From positions 508 to 16,939 of the forward strand of contig JALUKS010000014.1 in assembly GCA_027056465.1 (NCBI GenBank): a stretch of 16,432 nucleotides of DNA, given 5' to 3'. A program made the translations under genes and the position numbers. Shown here piece by piece: positions 1 to 7,673 of the stretch (positions are counted from its first letter, which is position 1; each line of letters begins with the position of its first letter). The notes under the pieces were generated by a model. The model ran no database searches, had not been told where the DNA came from, and saw nothing but the letters and a program-made list of their open reading frames with translations. This stretch comes from Sulfurimonas sp. (lineage in GTDB: Bacteria; Campylobacterota; Campylobacteria; Campylobacterales; Sulfurimonadaceae).

Positions 1-60
1 GGTGTAGGTTCTATAGTAGGAATATTTGAAGTTGTGAAGAAAAAATTTAATTTAGGATAA
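1..60 (+). CDS. C-terminal end of an unidentified upstream gene (partial)
   Basis: An open frame enters from the left edge and reads GVGSIVGIFEVVKKKFNLG before a TAA at 58-60. The tail is short, hydrophobic then basic, and shows no motif that allows a family call. Its place just upstream of the toxin-antitoxin pair and pglB makes another glycosylation-locus gene (glycosyltransferase, flippase or acetyltransferase) plausible, but this is only context. Its last codons carry the AGGA (54-57) that probably serves as ribosome binding site for the next gene. Confidence 0.5.
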   Translation, partial: GVGSIVGIFEVVKKKFNLG

Positions 61-65
61 AGTTA

Positions 66-353
66 TTGAGACTAACAGATTTTGAAATAAAAAGTATAAA
101 ACAAACTTTTCTTGAAGTTTTTGAAGATGGAGAGATATATCTTTTTGGTTCTAGGGTTGATGATAGTTTAAAAGGTGGAGATATTGATCTGTACATTAAG
201 GTAAAAGAAAATCAAGATTTATTATATAAAAAGATACAGTTTTTAGCAAAAATAAAAGAGAAAATCGGAGATCAAAAGATTGATGTAGTTATCTCAAAAG
301 ATGAAACTAGAATTATCGAACAAGAAGCAATCATCAAGGGAATAAAACTATGA
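66..353 (+). CDS. mntA: MntA-like minimal nucleotidyltransferase, antitoxin of a HEPN-MNT (type VII) pair
   Basis: A 95-residue minimal nucleotidyltransferase. The active-site signature is visible: Gly28-Ser29 followed by Asp39 and Asp41 (GGDIDL), with a third acidic residue at Asp73 (KIDVVI). In characterised type VII systems the MNT protein adds AMP to the tyrosine of the HEPN toxin's RX4HXY motif and so silences it; that role is inferred here from the partner gene. The spacer between GS and the first Asp is 9 residues, one shorter than the textbook GSX10DXD. The start is TTG at 66: no in-frame ATG lies near, and AGGA at 54-57 is well spaced. The stop overlaps the next start by 4 bp (ATGA), so the two are translationally coupled. 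Antitoxin-first order differs from the Shewanella hepT-mntA arrangement. Confidence 0.8.
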   Translation: MRLTDFEIKSIKQTFLEVFEDGEIYLFGSRVDDSLKGGDIDLYIKVKENQDLLYKKIQFLAKIKEKIGDQKIDVVISKDETRIIEQEAIIKGIKL

Positions 354-823
354 GACAAGATAGAGCTGATGTCTTCAATAAAAAAATATATGAATGCGAA
401 AAACATATAGAAAAACTAGCTGATGCAAAAGAATACTTAAAAAAGATTATACCACTTTCTTTAGAAAGTTATTTGCAAATAGATAAAATTCAAAGTAGTT
501 TTATAGATCAGTTAAATTTCCGATTTTCAAAGCTACAAGATACTATTGGAGAATCTATACTCAAAGGTATTCTTATAAAATCTAAAGAAAATGTAGAAAA
601 AATGACTTTTTTGGATATTTTAAATAGATTGGAAAAATTAGATATACTAGATAAAGATAGATGGCTTGAGCTTAGAGAAGTAAGAAATGAGATAGCTCAT
701 GAATATAGTTTTAATCAAGATGAAGTGGTGGCTAATATAAATCTAATTTATGAAAAAAGTGATGAATTAGTAAATATTTATAATGATTTATACAGTTTTT
801 TAAAGAGAATAGATACAAATTAA
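350..823 (+). CDS. hepT: HepT-like HEPN-domain toxin (putative RNase)
   Basis: A 157-residue, mostly helical protein. The HEPN ribonuclease motif RX4HXY is present as RNEIAHEY: Arg112, His117, Tyr119. HEPN toxins of this type dimerise and cleave RNA using the Arg and His; Tyr119 is the residue that the MNT partner is known to AMPylate in related systems. The protein is somewhat longer than many HepT proteins (about 130-140 residues), with an N-terminal helical extension before the RFSKLQD segment near residue 58. It starts in a 4-bp overlap with the nucleotidyltransferase gene. Nothing looks broken: the frame is intact and the catalytic residues are kept, so an active pair is likely. It is an accessory cargo gene sitting just upstream of pglB, with a 54-bp gap that holds the pglB ribosome binding site. 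Confidence 0.8.
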   Translation: MRQDRADVFNKKIYECEKHIEKLADAKEYLKKIIPLSLESYLQIDKIQSSFIDQLNFRFSKLQDTIGESILKGILIKSKENVEKMTFLDILNRLEKLDILDKDRWLELREVRNEIAHEYSFNQDEVVANINLIYEKSDELVNIYNDLYSFLKRIDTN

Positions 824-877
824 TGGAGATTTAGAATTTTTAGGATTTTAAAAAATAAATTTAATGAAGGATGGAAA

Positions 878-2986
878 ATGAAAGAGTTGTTTGGGTTAGA
901 AGAGGAAAATATATCAATAAGGAGTCTATTTTTATTGATTCTTATTGCGTATGTGTTTAGTTTTGCTATTAGGATGATATGGGTCTATCAGTTTCAAGGT
1001 AGTGATAGTTTTATGTGGAATAATCAGTTTATGATAAATACTAACGATGGTTATTTTTTTGCATCAGGTGCACAGCATTCACTCTTTGGACTGCATGCTG
1101 ATAATCCACGAGTACCAGAATTTTGGTCGTATGGAGTTGTTGCAGTTACCACTATTTTGGCTAAGGTTACACCATTTTCTTTAGAAACTATCACTTTTTA
1201 TCTTCCTTCTGTTATCTCTAGTCTTGTGGTCATTCCTATGATTTTACTTGCGAGATTGTATAAGTTGAGCATTTGGGGATTCTTCTCTGCACTTTTAGGC
1301 TCTATCGCTTGGAGCTATTATAATCGTACTATGATTGGGTACTATGATACCGATATGTTCTCTGCTATGGCACCTATGTTTATACTCTACTTTCTCATAA
1401 AAAGTACCATAGACTTTAAGTTAAAAAGTGCTTTATATGCAGCTATTGCCATCTCTATATATCCATTTTTGTATGATCAAGGAAGAGCTATTATCTATGC
1501 TATGGGAATCATATATGCTCTTTATATGCTTTTTTACCACAGAGATAGTGATGTAACCTATAAATCTTTAATTCTTATCTTCCTAGCTCTCATTCCTTTT
1601 CATCTCTCAGTTCCTTTGGAATACATTACTGACATAGGTGTTGTCCTTATTACCTACTTTATACTTTTAAAAAGAGAAGTAGAAGAGAAAAAGCTAATGC
1701 TTATCGCTCTAGTTTTCTTTATAGCATTTATGATATTTGGTGATGTTTTTACACTTATATGGTCTAAAATTGCTTCATATACCATAACTGGTACCAACGA
1801 AAGTGGTCTTCACTTTTTTGCAGTAAATCAGACAGTAAGAGAAGCTGGACATATTCCATTTTCTACTTTTGCAAATCGTATTAGTGGTTCGGAGATAGGT
1901 CTTTTTGTTTCTATCATTGGTTATATAGTATTAGTATTTAAAAAGCCTGCGTTTATATTGGCTCTTCCTTTAGTCGGGATTGGTGCTTTTGCTCTCTTTG
2001 GTGGACTAAGATTTACAGTTTATGCTGTGCCTGTAGCTGCGATGAGTGCTATTTATCTCTTTTTTGTGATGGGTGAATATCTTAAAAGTACAAAAGTTAA
2101 GTATGCTTTTATTGCAGTAGCAACTGCCTTTATGCTTTATCCAAATATCACACATATTATAGGGTATAAAGTGCCAACTGTATTTAATAAAGCAGAAGTA
2201 AAAGACCTCGTAGCATTAGATAAAATCTCTAGCGATAAAGATTATACACTTACATGGTGGGATTATGGCTATCCTATTTGGTACTATAGTGATACATCTA
2301 CTATCATTGATGGAGGGAAACATGATAATGACAACTATCTTATCTCAAAGATTTTCTTTTCTGATTCTCCTCTTCAGGCAGCAAATCTCTCAAGAGTAGC
2401 AGTTGAAACTTATGTGGATTCTAACTACTCAATTATAGCAAATACAATGTTTAAAGATAAAAATCCAAATAAAGTTATGCAAGATTTAAAGAATCCAAAC
2501 TATAAATTACCTAAAAAGAGTAGGGATGTCTATCTTTATATGCCATTTCGTATGATAAATATTTTTCCTACAGTTGGTGTGTTTGGAAACTTAGATTTAA
2601 AAACTGGAAAAAGAGAGAGAAATATACTCTTTTACCCTGCATCACCTGTAAAGCAGCAAGGTGCTGTTATCTCCTTATCAAATGGTGTCACACTTGATGT
2701 TGCACAAGGTACAGCAACACTTGGAAAGCAAAAAATTCCTCTTGATCATTTTGATATAGCGGTATTGGGTAAAAATGCACAAACGATGGTGAAGTCAAAT
2801 ATATTTCACTCAAATGCTTCTTATAGTGTTGTCTATTTGAAAAGCTACAACAAAATGATACTGATGGATGACAAAACATACAATTCTACTTTTGTTCAGA
2901 TGTTTATGTTAGGGCATTATGATAAAACTCTATTTGAGTTAGTAGTCTCATCACCATACACAAAAATTTATAAACTTAAGATATAG
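878..2986 (+). CDS. pglB: PglB, STT3-type oligosaccharyltransferase for N-linked protein glycosylation
   Basis: A 702-residue membrane enzyme, close to the roughly 713 of Campylobacter jejuni PglB. It moves a preassembled glycan from undecaprenyl-diphosphate to Asn in Asn-X-Ser/Thr sequons in the periplasm. The N-terminal two thirds hold many transmembrane helices. Catalytic landmarks are in place: Asp57 in the first loop (NDGY), the Asp157-X-Asp159 motif (GYYDTD), a TIXE-like TVRE ending at Glu322, Arg378 (GGLRFT), the sequon-binding WWDYG at 460-464, and a Met559-X-X-Ile562 MI motif in the periplasmic domain. The ATG at 878 has AAGGA about 7 nt upstream. It leads a tight run (0-bp gap to the sugar transferase). 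Intact motifs suggest an active enzyme; the Arg378 equivalent in Campylobacter explains its preference for Asp/Glu at sequon -2. Confidence 0.96.
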   Translation: MKELFGLEEENISIRSLFLLILIAYVFSFAIRMIWVYQFQGSDSFMWNNQFMINTNDGYFFASGAQHSLFGLHADNPRVPEFWSYGVVAVTTILAKVTPFSLETITFYLPSVISSLVVIPMILLARLYKLSIWGFFSALLGSIAWSYYNRTMIGYYDTDMFSAMAPMFILYFLIKSTIDFKLKSALYAAIAISIYPFLYDQGRAIIYAMGIIYALYMLFYHRDSDVTYKSLILIFLALIPFHLSVPLEYITDIGVVLITYFILLKREVEEKKLMLIALVFFIAFMIFGDVFTLIWSKIASYTITGTNESGLHFFAVNQTVREAGHIPFSTFANRISGSEIGLFVSIIGYIVLVFKKPAFILALPLVGIGAFALFGGLRFTVYAVPVAAMSAIYLFFVMGEYLKSTKVKYAFIAVATAFMLYPNITHIIGYKVPTVFNKAEVKDLVALDKISSDKDYTLTWWDYGYPIWYYSDTSTIIDGGKHDNDNYLISKIFFSDSPLQAANLSRVAVETYVDSNYSIIANTMFKDKNPNKVMQDLKNPNYKLPKKSRDVYLYMPFRMINIFPTVGVFGNLDLKTGKRERNILFYPASPVKQQGAVISLSNGVTLDVAQGTATLGKQKIPLDHFDIAVLGKNAQTMVKSNIFHSNASYSVVYLKSYNKMILMDDKTYNSTFVQMFMLGHYDKTLFELVVSSPYTKIYKLKI

Positions 2987-3586
2987 ATGCTAACATTTAG
3001 AGAGAAGTTTATAAAAAGAGCCTTTGATATAGTTCTGTCATTCATTGGCTTAATTTTTTGCTGGTGGATTATCTTTTTGGCTTGGATAGTCGCCTCTTTG
3101 GAAACAAAGAGCAATGGCTTTTTTGTACAAAAAAGAGTAGGTAAAGATGGGAAACTTTTTTCTGTATTTAAAATAAAAAGTATGAAAAAAGTTGCTGGGG
3201 TAGATACAACAATAACATCAGTTAATGATGTAAGAATTACAAAAAGTGGGATGTTTTTTCGTAGAACGAAGATCGACGAGCTTCCTCAACTCTTTAATGT
3301 TCTTATTGGCGATATGAGTTTTGTGGGTCCTCGTCCAGATGTAAGTGGATATGCAGATAAGCTAGAGGGAGAAGATAGAGTAATCCTCTCCATAAGAGCA
3401 GGCATAACTGGTCCAGCAAGTATAAAATACAAAGATGAAGAGGAGATTCTAGCGAAGCAGGATAATCCTATAGGGTATAATGATAATGTTATTTGGCCAG
3501 ATAAAGTGAAGATAAATAGGGAGTATATAAAAAACTATTCTTTTAAAGAAGATATAAAATATATACTCCAAACGATAAGAGGGTAA
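2987..3586 (+). CDS. Small monotopic sugar-1-phosphate transferase (PglC position)
   Basis: A 199-residue phosphoglycosyltransferase of the bacterial sugar transferase family. It would move a sugar-1-phosphate from a UDP-sugar to undecaprenyl phosphate at the inner membrane, the first membrane step of glycan assembly. The N-terminal hydrophobic segment (about 13-36) follows Lys10-Arg11; the catalytic Asp97-Glu98 dyad (TKIDELPQLFNVL) and GDMSFVGPRPDV (108-119) are clear. Context (directly after pglB, before pglE and pglF) points to the PglC role. Two things differ from C. jejuni PglC: the Ser-Pro that kinks the re-entrant helix is Trp26-Trp27 here, and the C-terminal part reads GITGPASIKYKDEEE rather than GITGWAQVNGR. 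It therefore belongs to another branch of the family, and the donor sugar cannot be assumed to be UDP-diNAcBac. Start ATG follows the pglB stop with no gap. Confidence 0.88.
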   Translation: MLTFREKFIKRAFDIVLSFIGLIFCWWIIFLAWIVASLETKSNGFFVQKRVGKDGKLFSVFKIKSMKKVAGVDTTITSVNDVRITKSGMFFRRTKIDELPQLFNVLIGDMSFVGPRPDVSGYADKLEGEDRVILSIRAGITGPASIKYKDEEEILAKQDNPIGYNDNVIWPDKVKINREYIKNYSFKEDIKYILQTIRG

Positions 3587-3588
3587 AA

Positions 3589-4689
3589 GTGAACGATAGA
3601 ATATTTTTAAGTGCTCCACACATGAGTGGAAAAGAGTTAGAGTATATCCAAAAAGTTTTTGAGAGTAATTATATAGCACCTTTAGGGGAGTATGTAGATA
3701 AATTTGAAGCATCTATTCAAACTTACACAGGTAGTTCAAATGCACTTGCTCTTAATTCGGCTACTTCTGCACTCCATCTTGCTTTAAGAGTATTAGGGAT
3801 AGGGAAAGGGGATGATGTCCTTGCTTCTACTTTTACTTTTATAGGCTCTGTAAGTGCTATACTTTATCAGTGTGCAAATCCTGTTTTTATAGATAGTGAC
3901 AATGAGTCATGGAATATCTCACCGAAACTTCTAAACAGATACCTCCTTGAGTGTGACAAAAAGCCGAAGGCATTAATCCTTACCCATCTTTACGGTATGA
4001 GTGCAGATATAGAAAAGATAGCTGAGATTTGTAAATATCATGGCGTTTATCTCATAGAAGATGCAGCAGAATCTTTAGGTGCTACATATCATAAAAAACA
4101 TACTGGAACATTTGGAGATTTTGGTGTTTACTCTTTTAATGGTAACAAAATCTTAACAACTTCGGGTGGAGGTATGCTAGTAAGTGAAAATCAAGAGATG
4201 ATAGAAAAAGCTAGATTTTACTCCACACAAGCAAAAGAGCCTTTTATCCACTATGAGCATAAAGAGTATGGATATAACTATCGTATGAGTAATGTTTTAG
4301 CCGCTATTGGTGTGGCACAGATGGAAGTTATAGAGCAGAGAGTAGCAAAAAAAAGAGAGATATTTGAGTGGTATAGAGAGTTTTTAGGTGATGTAGAAGA
4401 GATAAAGTTTATGCCTGAACTGAAAAATTCACGAGGAAATAGATGGCTTACTGCTTTGACATTTGAAAAAACTGATACTCTTAAAATTATGAATGCACTA
4501 GAGGCGATAAATGTAGAGAGTCGTCCTTTGTGGAAGCCTATGCATATGCAAGAACTTTTTCAAGATGCTACTACTTACCTAGATGGAACAAGTGAGATAC
4601 TTTTTGCAAAAGGTTTATGTTTGGCAAGTAGTACGACTATGACAAAAGAGGATGTTTATAAAATTACACAAGTGATTAAGAGTGTTTAG
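3589..4689 (+). CDS. pglE: PglE-like PLP-dependent UDP-4-keto-sugar aminotransferase (DegT/DnrJ/EryC1)
   Basis: A 366-residue fold-type I aminotransferase, slightly shorter than C. jejuni PglE (386). It would transfer the amino group of glutamate to the C4 keto group of the PglF product, giving a UDP-4-amino-4,6-dideoxy sugar. Visible landmarks are the substrate and PLP phosphate-binding region with NSATSALHLAL (56-66), the PLP-contacting Asp in LIEDAAESLGA (Asp158), and the Schiff-base lysine Lys187 in YSFNGNKILTTSGGG. The start is GTG at 3589, two bases after the preceding stop, with AGAGGG in the end of the upstream gene as ribosome binding site. The end overlaps pglF by 8 bp. Family membership is certain; the exact sugar product is inferred from the adjacent pglF and pglB. 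Confidence 0.88.
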   Translation: MNDRIFLSAPHMSGKELEYIQKVFESNYIAPLGEYVDKFEASIQTYTGSSNALALNSATSALHLALRVLGIGKGDDVLASTFTFIGSVSAILYQCANPVFIDSDNESWNISPKLLNRYLLECDKKPKALILTHLYGMSADIEKIAEICKYHGVYLIEDAAESLGATYHKKHTGTFGDFGVYSFNGNKILTTSGGGMLVSENQEMIEKARFYSTQAKEPFIHYEHKEYGYNYRMSNVLAAIGVAQMEVIEQRVAKKREIFEWYREFLGDVEEIKFMPELKNSRGNRWLTALTFEKTDTLKIMNALEAINVESRPLWKPMHMQELFQDATTYLDGTSEILFAKGLCLASSTTMTKEDVYKITQVIKSV

Positions 4690-6439
4690 AGCGACTGATT
4701 TTAAAAGAACTCTCTTTTTTCTTTTTTCCGATATTCTCATATCCTATTTTACTCTTTTTATTGCGTACAATTTACGATTTAATTTTCATGTAACTCCGAA
4801 ATATTACGAAACATTTTTCTATGTCTTTTTAACTATTTTAGTTTTTAAACTTTTTTTTATGGCATATTTTCATATTTATAGTGTGGCATGGAGATTTTTT
4901 AGTCTTAAAGATGCAAAGAAGATTTTCTATGCCCATCTACTTGGCTATACACTTTTTACTATTATTTACTATGTATATCCACAGCTTTTCAACCCTTTTC
5001 CTCGAAGTGTTATCATTATAGATATGTTCCTTTCTTTTATTTTTATCGGTAGTTTACGGATTTTAAAGAGAATTATTATTGAAGAAAATAGTGATATAAA
5101 TTTAAAAAAAACTATGATAATTTCTGCTACAGAGTATGCACAAACGCTTATAAAACAGAAAAATGATTTTTATATTGATGCTATTGTGGATGACTCCCCA
5201 TCTGTTATAGGCACTTACATATCAAATATAAAAGTCAGTTCTTTTGAAGAGATAGAGAACATCGCTATAAATCAAAATATAGAGTCTGCTATCATCACTA
5301 AAGATTTAGATAAAAATCTATTGCAAGAGATATACACAAAACTACATAATGCTGGGATTAGAGATATATTTATAGCGACCTTATCCCAAGATAATGCAAG
5401 ACTGAAAAATCTTAGTGTAGAAGATTTACTAGCAAGAAGACCAGCCGACCTAGACCAAGCAAAAATTTCCTCATTCATCCAAGATAAAACCATCCTCATA
5501 ACAGGTGCAGGGGGGAGTATAGGGAGTGAGATAGTTCGTCAATGTATCAAGTATCAAGTGCATAAGCTGATTTTAGTTGATCATAGTGAGTTTAATCTCT
5601 ACGAAATCGATCAAGAGGTCAATGCTTCAAATATAGTGCTGGTTATGCAGAGTGTTACAAACAGAGCTGACTTAGAGAAAACTTTTAAGCACTATAAGCC
5701 AGATATTGTTATCCATGCTGCTGCTTATAAACATGTGCCACTTGTCGAGGCAAATATAGCCGAAGCGATTACAAACAATGTTCTGGGTACAAAAAATGTC
5801 ATAGATTGTGCCATAGAGAGTGGCGTTGCAAAAGTGGTACTTATCTCAACCGACAAAGCAGTGCGCCCTACAAATGTCATGGGAACTACAAAACGCATCT
5901 GTGAACTCTATGCACAAAATTCTAATGGACAAGGCACCGACATAGTCGCAGTGCGTTTTGGAAATGTCCTAGGTTCAAGTGGCAGTGTGATACCTAAGTT
6001 CAAAAAGCAGATAGAAGAGGGTAGAAACATCACCGTGACACATCCTGACATCACCAGATACTTTATGCTGATACCTGAAGCTTGTGAGCTAGTACTTCAA
6101 GCAGGTGCTATCGGGAGTGGTGGCGAGATATTTATACTTGATATGGGTGCGCCTGTCAAGATAGTAGATTTAGCACAGAAGATGATAGATTTGAGTGGTA
6201 AGAGCGAGATAGAGATAGAGTTTTGTGGTTTAAGAGCAGGTGAAAAACTCTATGAAGAGTTACTGATAGATGATAGTGACTGCTCTACAGAGTACGACTC
6301 TATCACGGTTGCAAAGCCAACACCATACGAGATTAAACAACTTTCAGAAGATATAGAAGAGTTACTGAGTTGTGAAGATAAACTAAAAAAGCTAAAAGAG
6401 ATAGTTCCAGAGTTTAATCATCAGTTGCATGAGCTGTAA
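4682..6439 (+). CDS. pglF: PglF, membrane-bound UDP-GlcNAc C4,6-dehydratase
   Basis: A 585-residue protein matching the length of C. jejuni PglF (590). It makes the UDP-4-keto-6-deoxy sugar that the neighbouring aminotransferase uses. The N-terminal region (about 10-130) has four predicted transmembrane helices, followed by a CoA-binding-like linker (about 140-235) and an extended SDR domain. The NAD-binding motif TGAGGSIG is at 274-281 and HAAAYKHVPL near 345. The catalytic segment STDKAVRPTNVMGTTK carries Thr390, Asp391, Lys392, Met400 and Lys404. As is usual for this membrane dehydratase family, Met stands in place of the classic SDR tyrosine. The start is GTG at 4682, inside the end of pglE (8-bp overlap). 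The gene ends 3 bp from the end of a convergent gene. Confidence 0.93.
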   Translation: MFRATDFKRTLFFLFSDILISYFTLFIAYNLRFNFHVTPKYYETFFYVFLTILVFKLFFMAYFHIYSVAWRFFSLKDAKKIFYAHLLGYTLFTIIYYVYPQLFNPFPRSVIIIDMFLSFIFIGSLRILKRIIIEENSDINLKKTMIISATEYAQTLIKQKNDFYIDAIVDDSPSVIGTYISNIKVSSFEEIENIAINQNIESAIITKDLDKNLLQEIYTKLHNAGIRDIFIATLSQDNARLKNLSVEDLLARRPADLDQAKISSFIQDKTILITGAGGSIGSEIVRQCIKYQVHKLILVDHSEFNLYEIDQEVNASNIVLVMQSVTNRADLEKTFKHYKPDIVIHAAAYKHVPLVEANIAEAITNNVLGTKNVIDCAIESGVAKVVLISTDKAVRPTNVMGTTKRICELYAQNSNGQGTDIVAVRFGNVLGSSGSVIPKFKKQIEEGRNITVTHPDITRYFMLIPEACELVLQAGAIGSGGEIFILDMGAPVKIVDLAQKMIDLSGKSEIEIEFCGLRAGEKLYEELLIDDSDCSTEYDSITVAKPTPYEIKQLSEDIEELLSCEDKLKKLKEIVPEFNHQLHEL

Positions 6440-6442
6440 AAC

Positions 6443-7105
6443 TTACTTTAACATCTCATTCACCCGCTCTTCACTCTTCATCTGCACACGAAACTCTACT
6501 CGTCTTGCTGTGTCTCCCTCTCCAAGTTTAGAAAACGCCATACCGTTGGCACGAAAATATTTCTCTAGCCACTCTCTTTGATTCTTGACTATTTCATTAT
6601 TAAGAGAGTAGCAGTATGAAAGAACCTGATAGGCTCTCTCTTGGGAGAGCTTCATATTTTTGAGATAAGCCTCTTTTTTTGAGTGGGAGCTTTTCCAACT
6701 CTTGGAGCTGTATCCATCTACTCTTAACTCCTCTACTTCATCTTTGTATTTAGCAGATGTAATTATTTTCAAGTATCTCACAAAAAAATCATCGAGAATA
6801 GTCTTAAATTTACTATTTATATCACTTTTAGAGACAGCAAAAAGGACTTCTGGCGAGGCAAAAACGATAGCATTATCTGTGCTGATAGATGCATCCCACT
6901 TCTTAAAATCATCCTCAAACTCACTAAAAAGTGCCTCATTTAAGTCTGCTTTGGTATCTCTGTACTCTATGGCTATATCTTTTATCTTCTGTTTCTCAGC
7001 ATCTACTTTCACCATAAAACTAATCGCAATAAAGAGAAATATCAACATCAACCCAGACATCATATCGGAGATACTCATCCACTCGTTACTCGATTGCTTA
7101 CTCAT
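6443..7105 (-). CDS. MotB/ZorB-like OmpA-family protein (ion-driven motor stator partner)
   Basis: A 220-residue protein with one N-terminal membrane helix (about 13-32) and an OmpA/MotB-type periplasmic domain. The helix begins WMSISDMMSGLMLIFLF, placing Asp14 like the conserved proton-carrying Asp of MotB, ExbD and ZorB. The C-terminal domain keeps the ZorB-type pattern: VDGYSS (119-124), AYLKNMKLSQERA (136-148) and TARRVEFRV near 199-207, so peptidoglycan binding is expected. Known family members pair with a MotA/ExbB/ZorA-type channel, and the gene upstream, overlapping by 8 bp, encodes just such a protein. ZorB proteins of the Zorya anti-phage system look similar, but no ZorC, ZorD or ZorE gene is present, so the role (defence, DNA handling, envelope energy coupling) is open. 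Confidence 0.75.
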   Translation of the reverse strand: MSKQSSNEWMSISDMMSGLMLIFLFIAISFMVKVDAEKQKIKDIAIEYRDTKADLNEALFSEFEDDFKKWDASISTDNAIVFASPEVLFAVSKSDINSKFKTILDDFFVRYLKIITSAKYKDEVEELRVDGYSSKSWKSSHSKKEAYLKNMKLSQERAYQVLSYCYSLNNEIVKNQREWLEKYFRANGMAFSKLGEGDTARRVEFRVQMKSEERVNEMLK

Positions 7106-7673
7106 CTGTAAATTTCTCTCGCAGTGAGAGTATGGTTGAGAGGCTCATCCCGACTATAGAGGTAAAAAAGGCAGTTTTTAGTCCCTCTAAAATATCATTG
7201 ACACTATTTGTAATATCATCAGGATTAAAGGCTTGCAGACCTATAAATATCCCCACAAAAGTTCCAAGCACACCCATACTCACTATCTGACTCTTCAAAT
7301 CTTTTTTCGTTTTTATCTCTAAAAAAGTGAGGATAAACATAAAAGTTACAAAGGTAATATTGACAGGGTCGAGAAGTACACTCCTAAGAGAGGAGAGCCT
7401 TGAAGCTATCGGTTTTTTTGCAGTTTCGCAACGACCAGTAATCACTATAAGCCGATTACTAGCGACAATCTTTTTGCTGATACCATCCACACGAGCGAGT
7501 TCATCTACACTCTTAAAACAGCCATTTATCTTTCTATAAGCGACTATTTTTTGTGCTTTTGCTTTGCCAATGCCGTTGAGTTCTAGGAGTTGGGAAGAGG
7601 TGGCATTGTTCAAATCAACAATACCAAAAAGTTGAGAGACAAAGAGAAAAAGAAGTAGAGTAAGTTTCATCAT
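7098..7673 (-). CDS. ComEA-like helix-hairpin-helix domain fused to a short MotA/ExbB/ZorA-type channel
   Basis: A 191-residue two-part protein in one intact frame. Residues 1-17 are a signal-like hydrophobic stretch. Residues 18-83 form a ComEA-type DNA-binding domain: DLNNATSSQLLELNGIG, a first hairpin GIGKAKAQKIVAYR, a second around DGISKKIV, and Cys52 and Cys82, a pair that could form a periplasmic disulfide. Residues 103-185 give three membrane helices of the MotA/TolQ/ExbB/ZorA kind, with GVLGTFVGIFIGLQAF (134-149) and LEGLKTAFFTSIVGMSL (162-178). If the N-terminal helix is cleaved, the topology puts the HhH domain outside and the C-terminus inside, as in ExbB. The long cytoplasmic tail of ZorA is missing. 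It overlaps the Uma2-like gene by 4 bp upstream and the ZorB-like gene by 8 bp downstream. An alternative ATG is the next codon. Confidence 0.75.
   Translation of the reverse strand: MMKLTLLLFLFVSQLFGIVDLNNATSSQLLELNGIGKAKAQKIVAYRKINGCFKSVDELARVDGISKKIVASNRLIVITGRCETAKKPIASRLSSLRSVLLDPVNITFVTFMFILTFLEIKTKKDLKSQIVSMGVLGTFVGIFIGLQAFNPDDITNSVNDILEGLKTAFFTSIVGMSLSTILSLREKFTDE

Noticed and set aside
5510..5515. Run of six G in pglF as a phase-variation site
   Set aside because: The run encodes the two glycines of the conserved TGAGGSIG motif and is shorter than the 8 or more G usual for phase variation in this phylum.
6443..7673. Canonical Zorya defence system
   Set aside because: No ZorC, ZorD or ZorE gene is present and the ZorA tail is missing, so only a Zorya-like relation is claimed.
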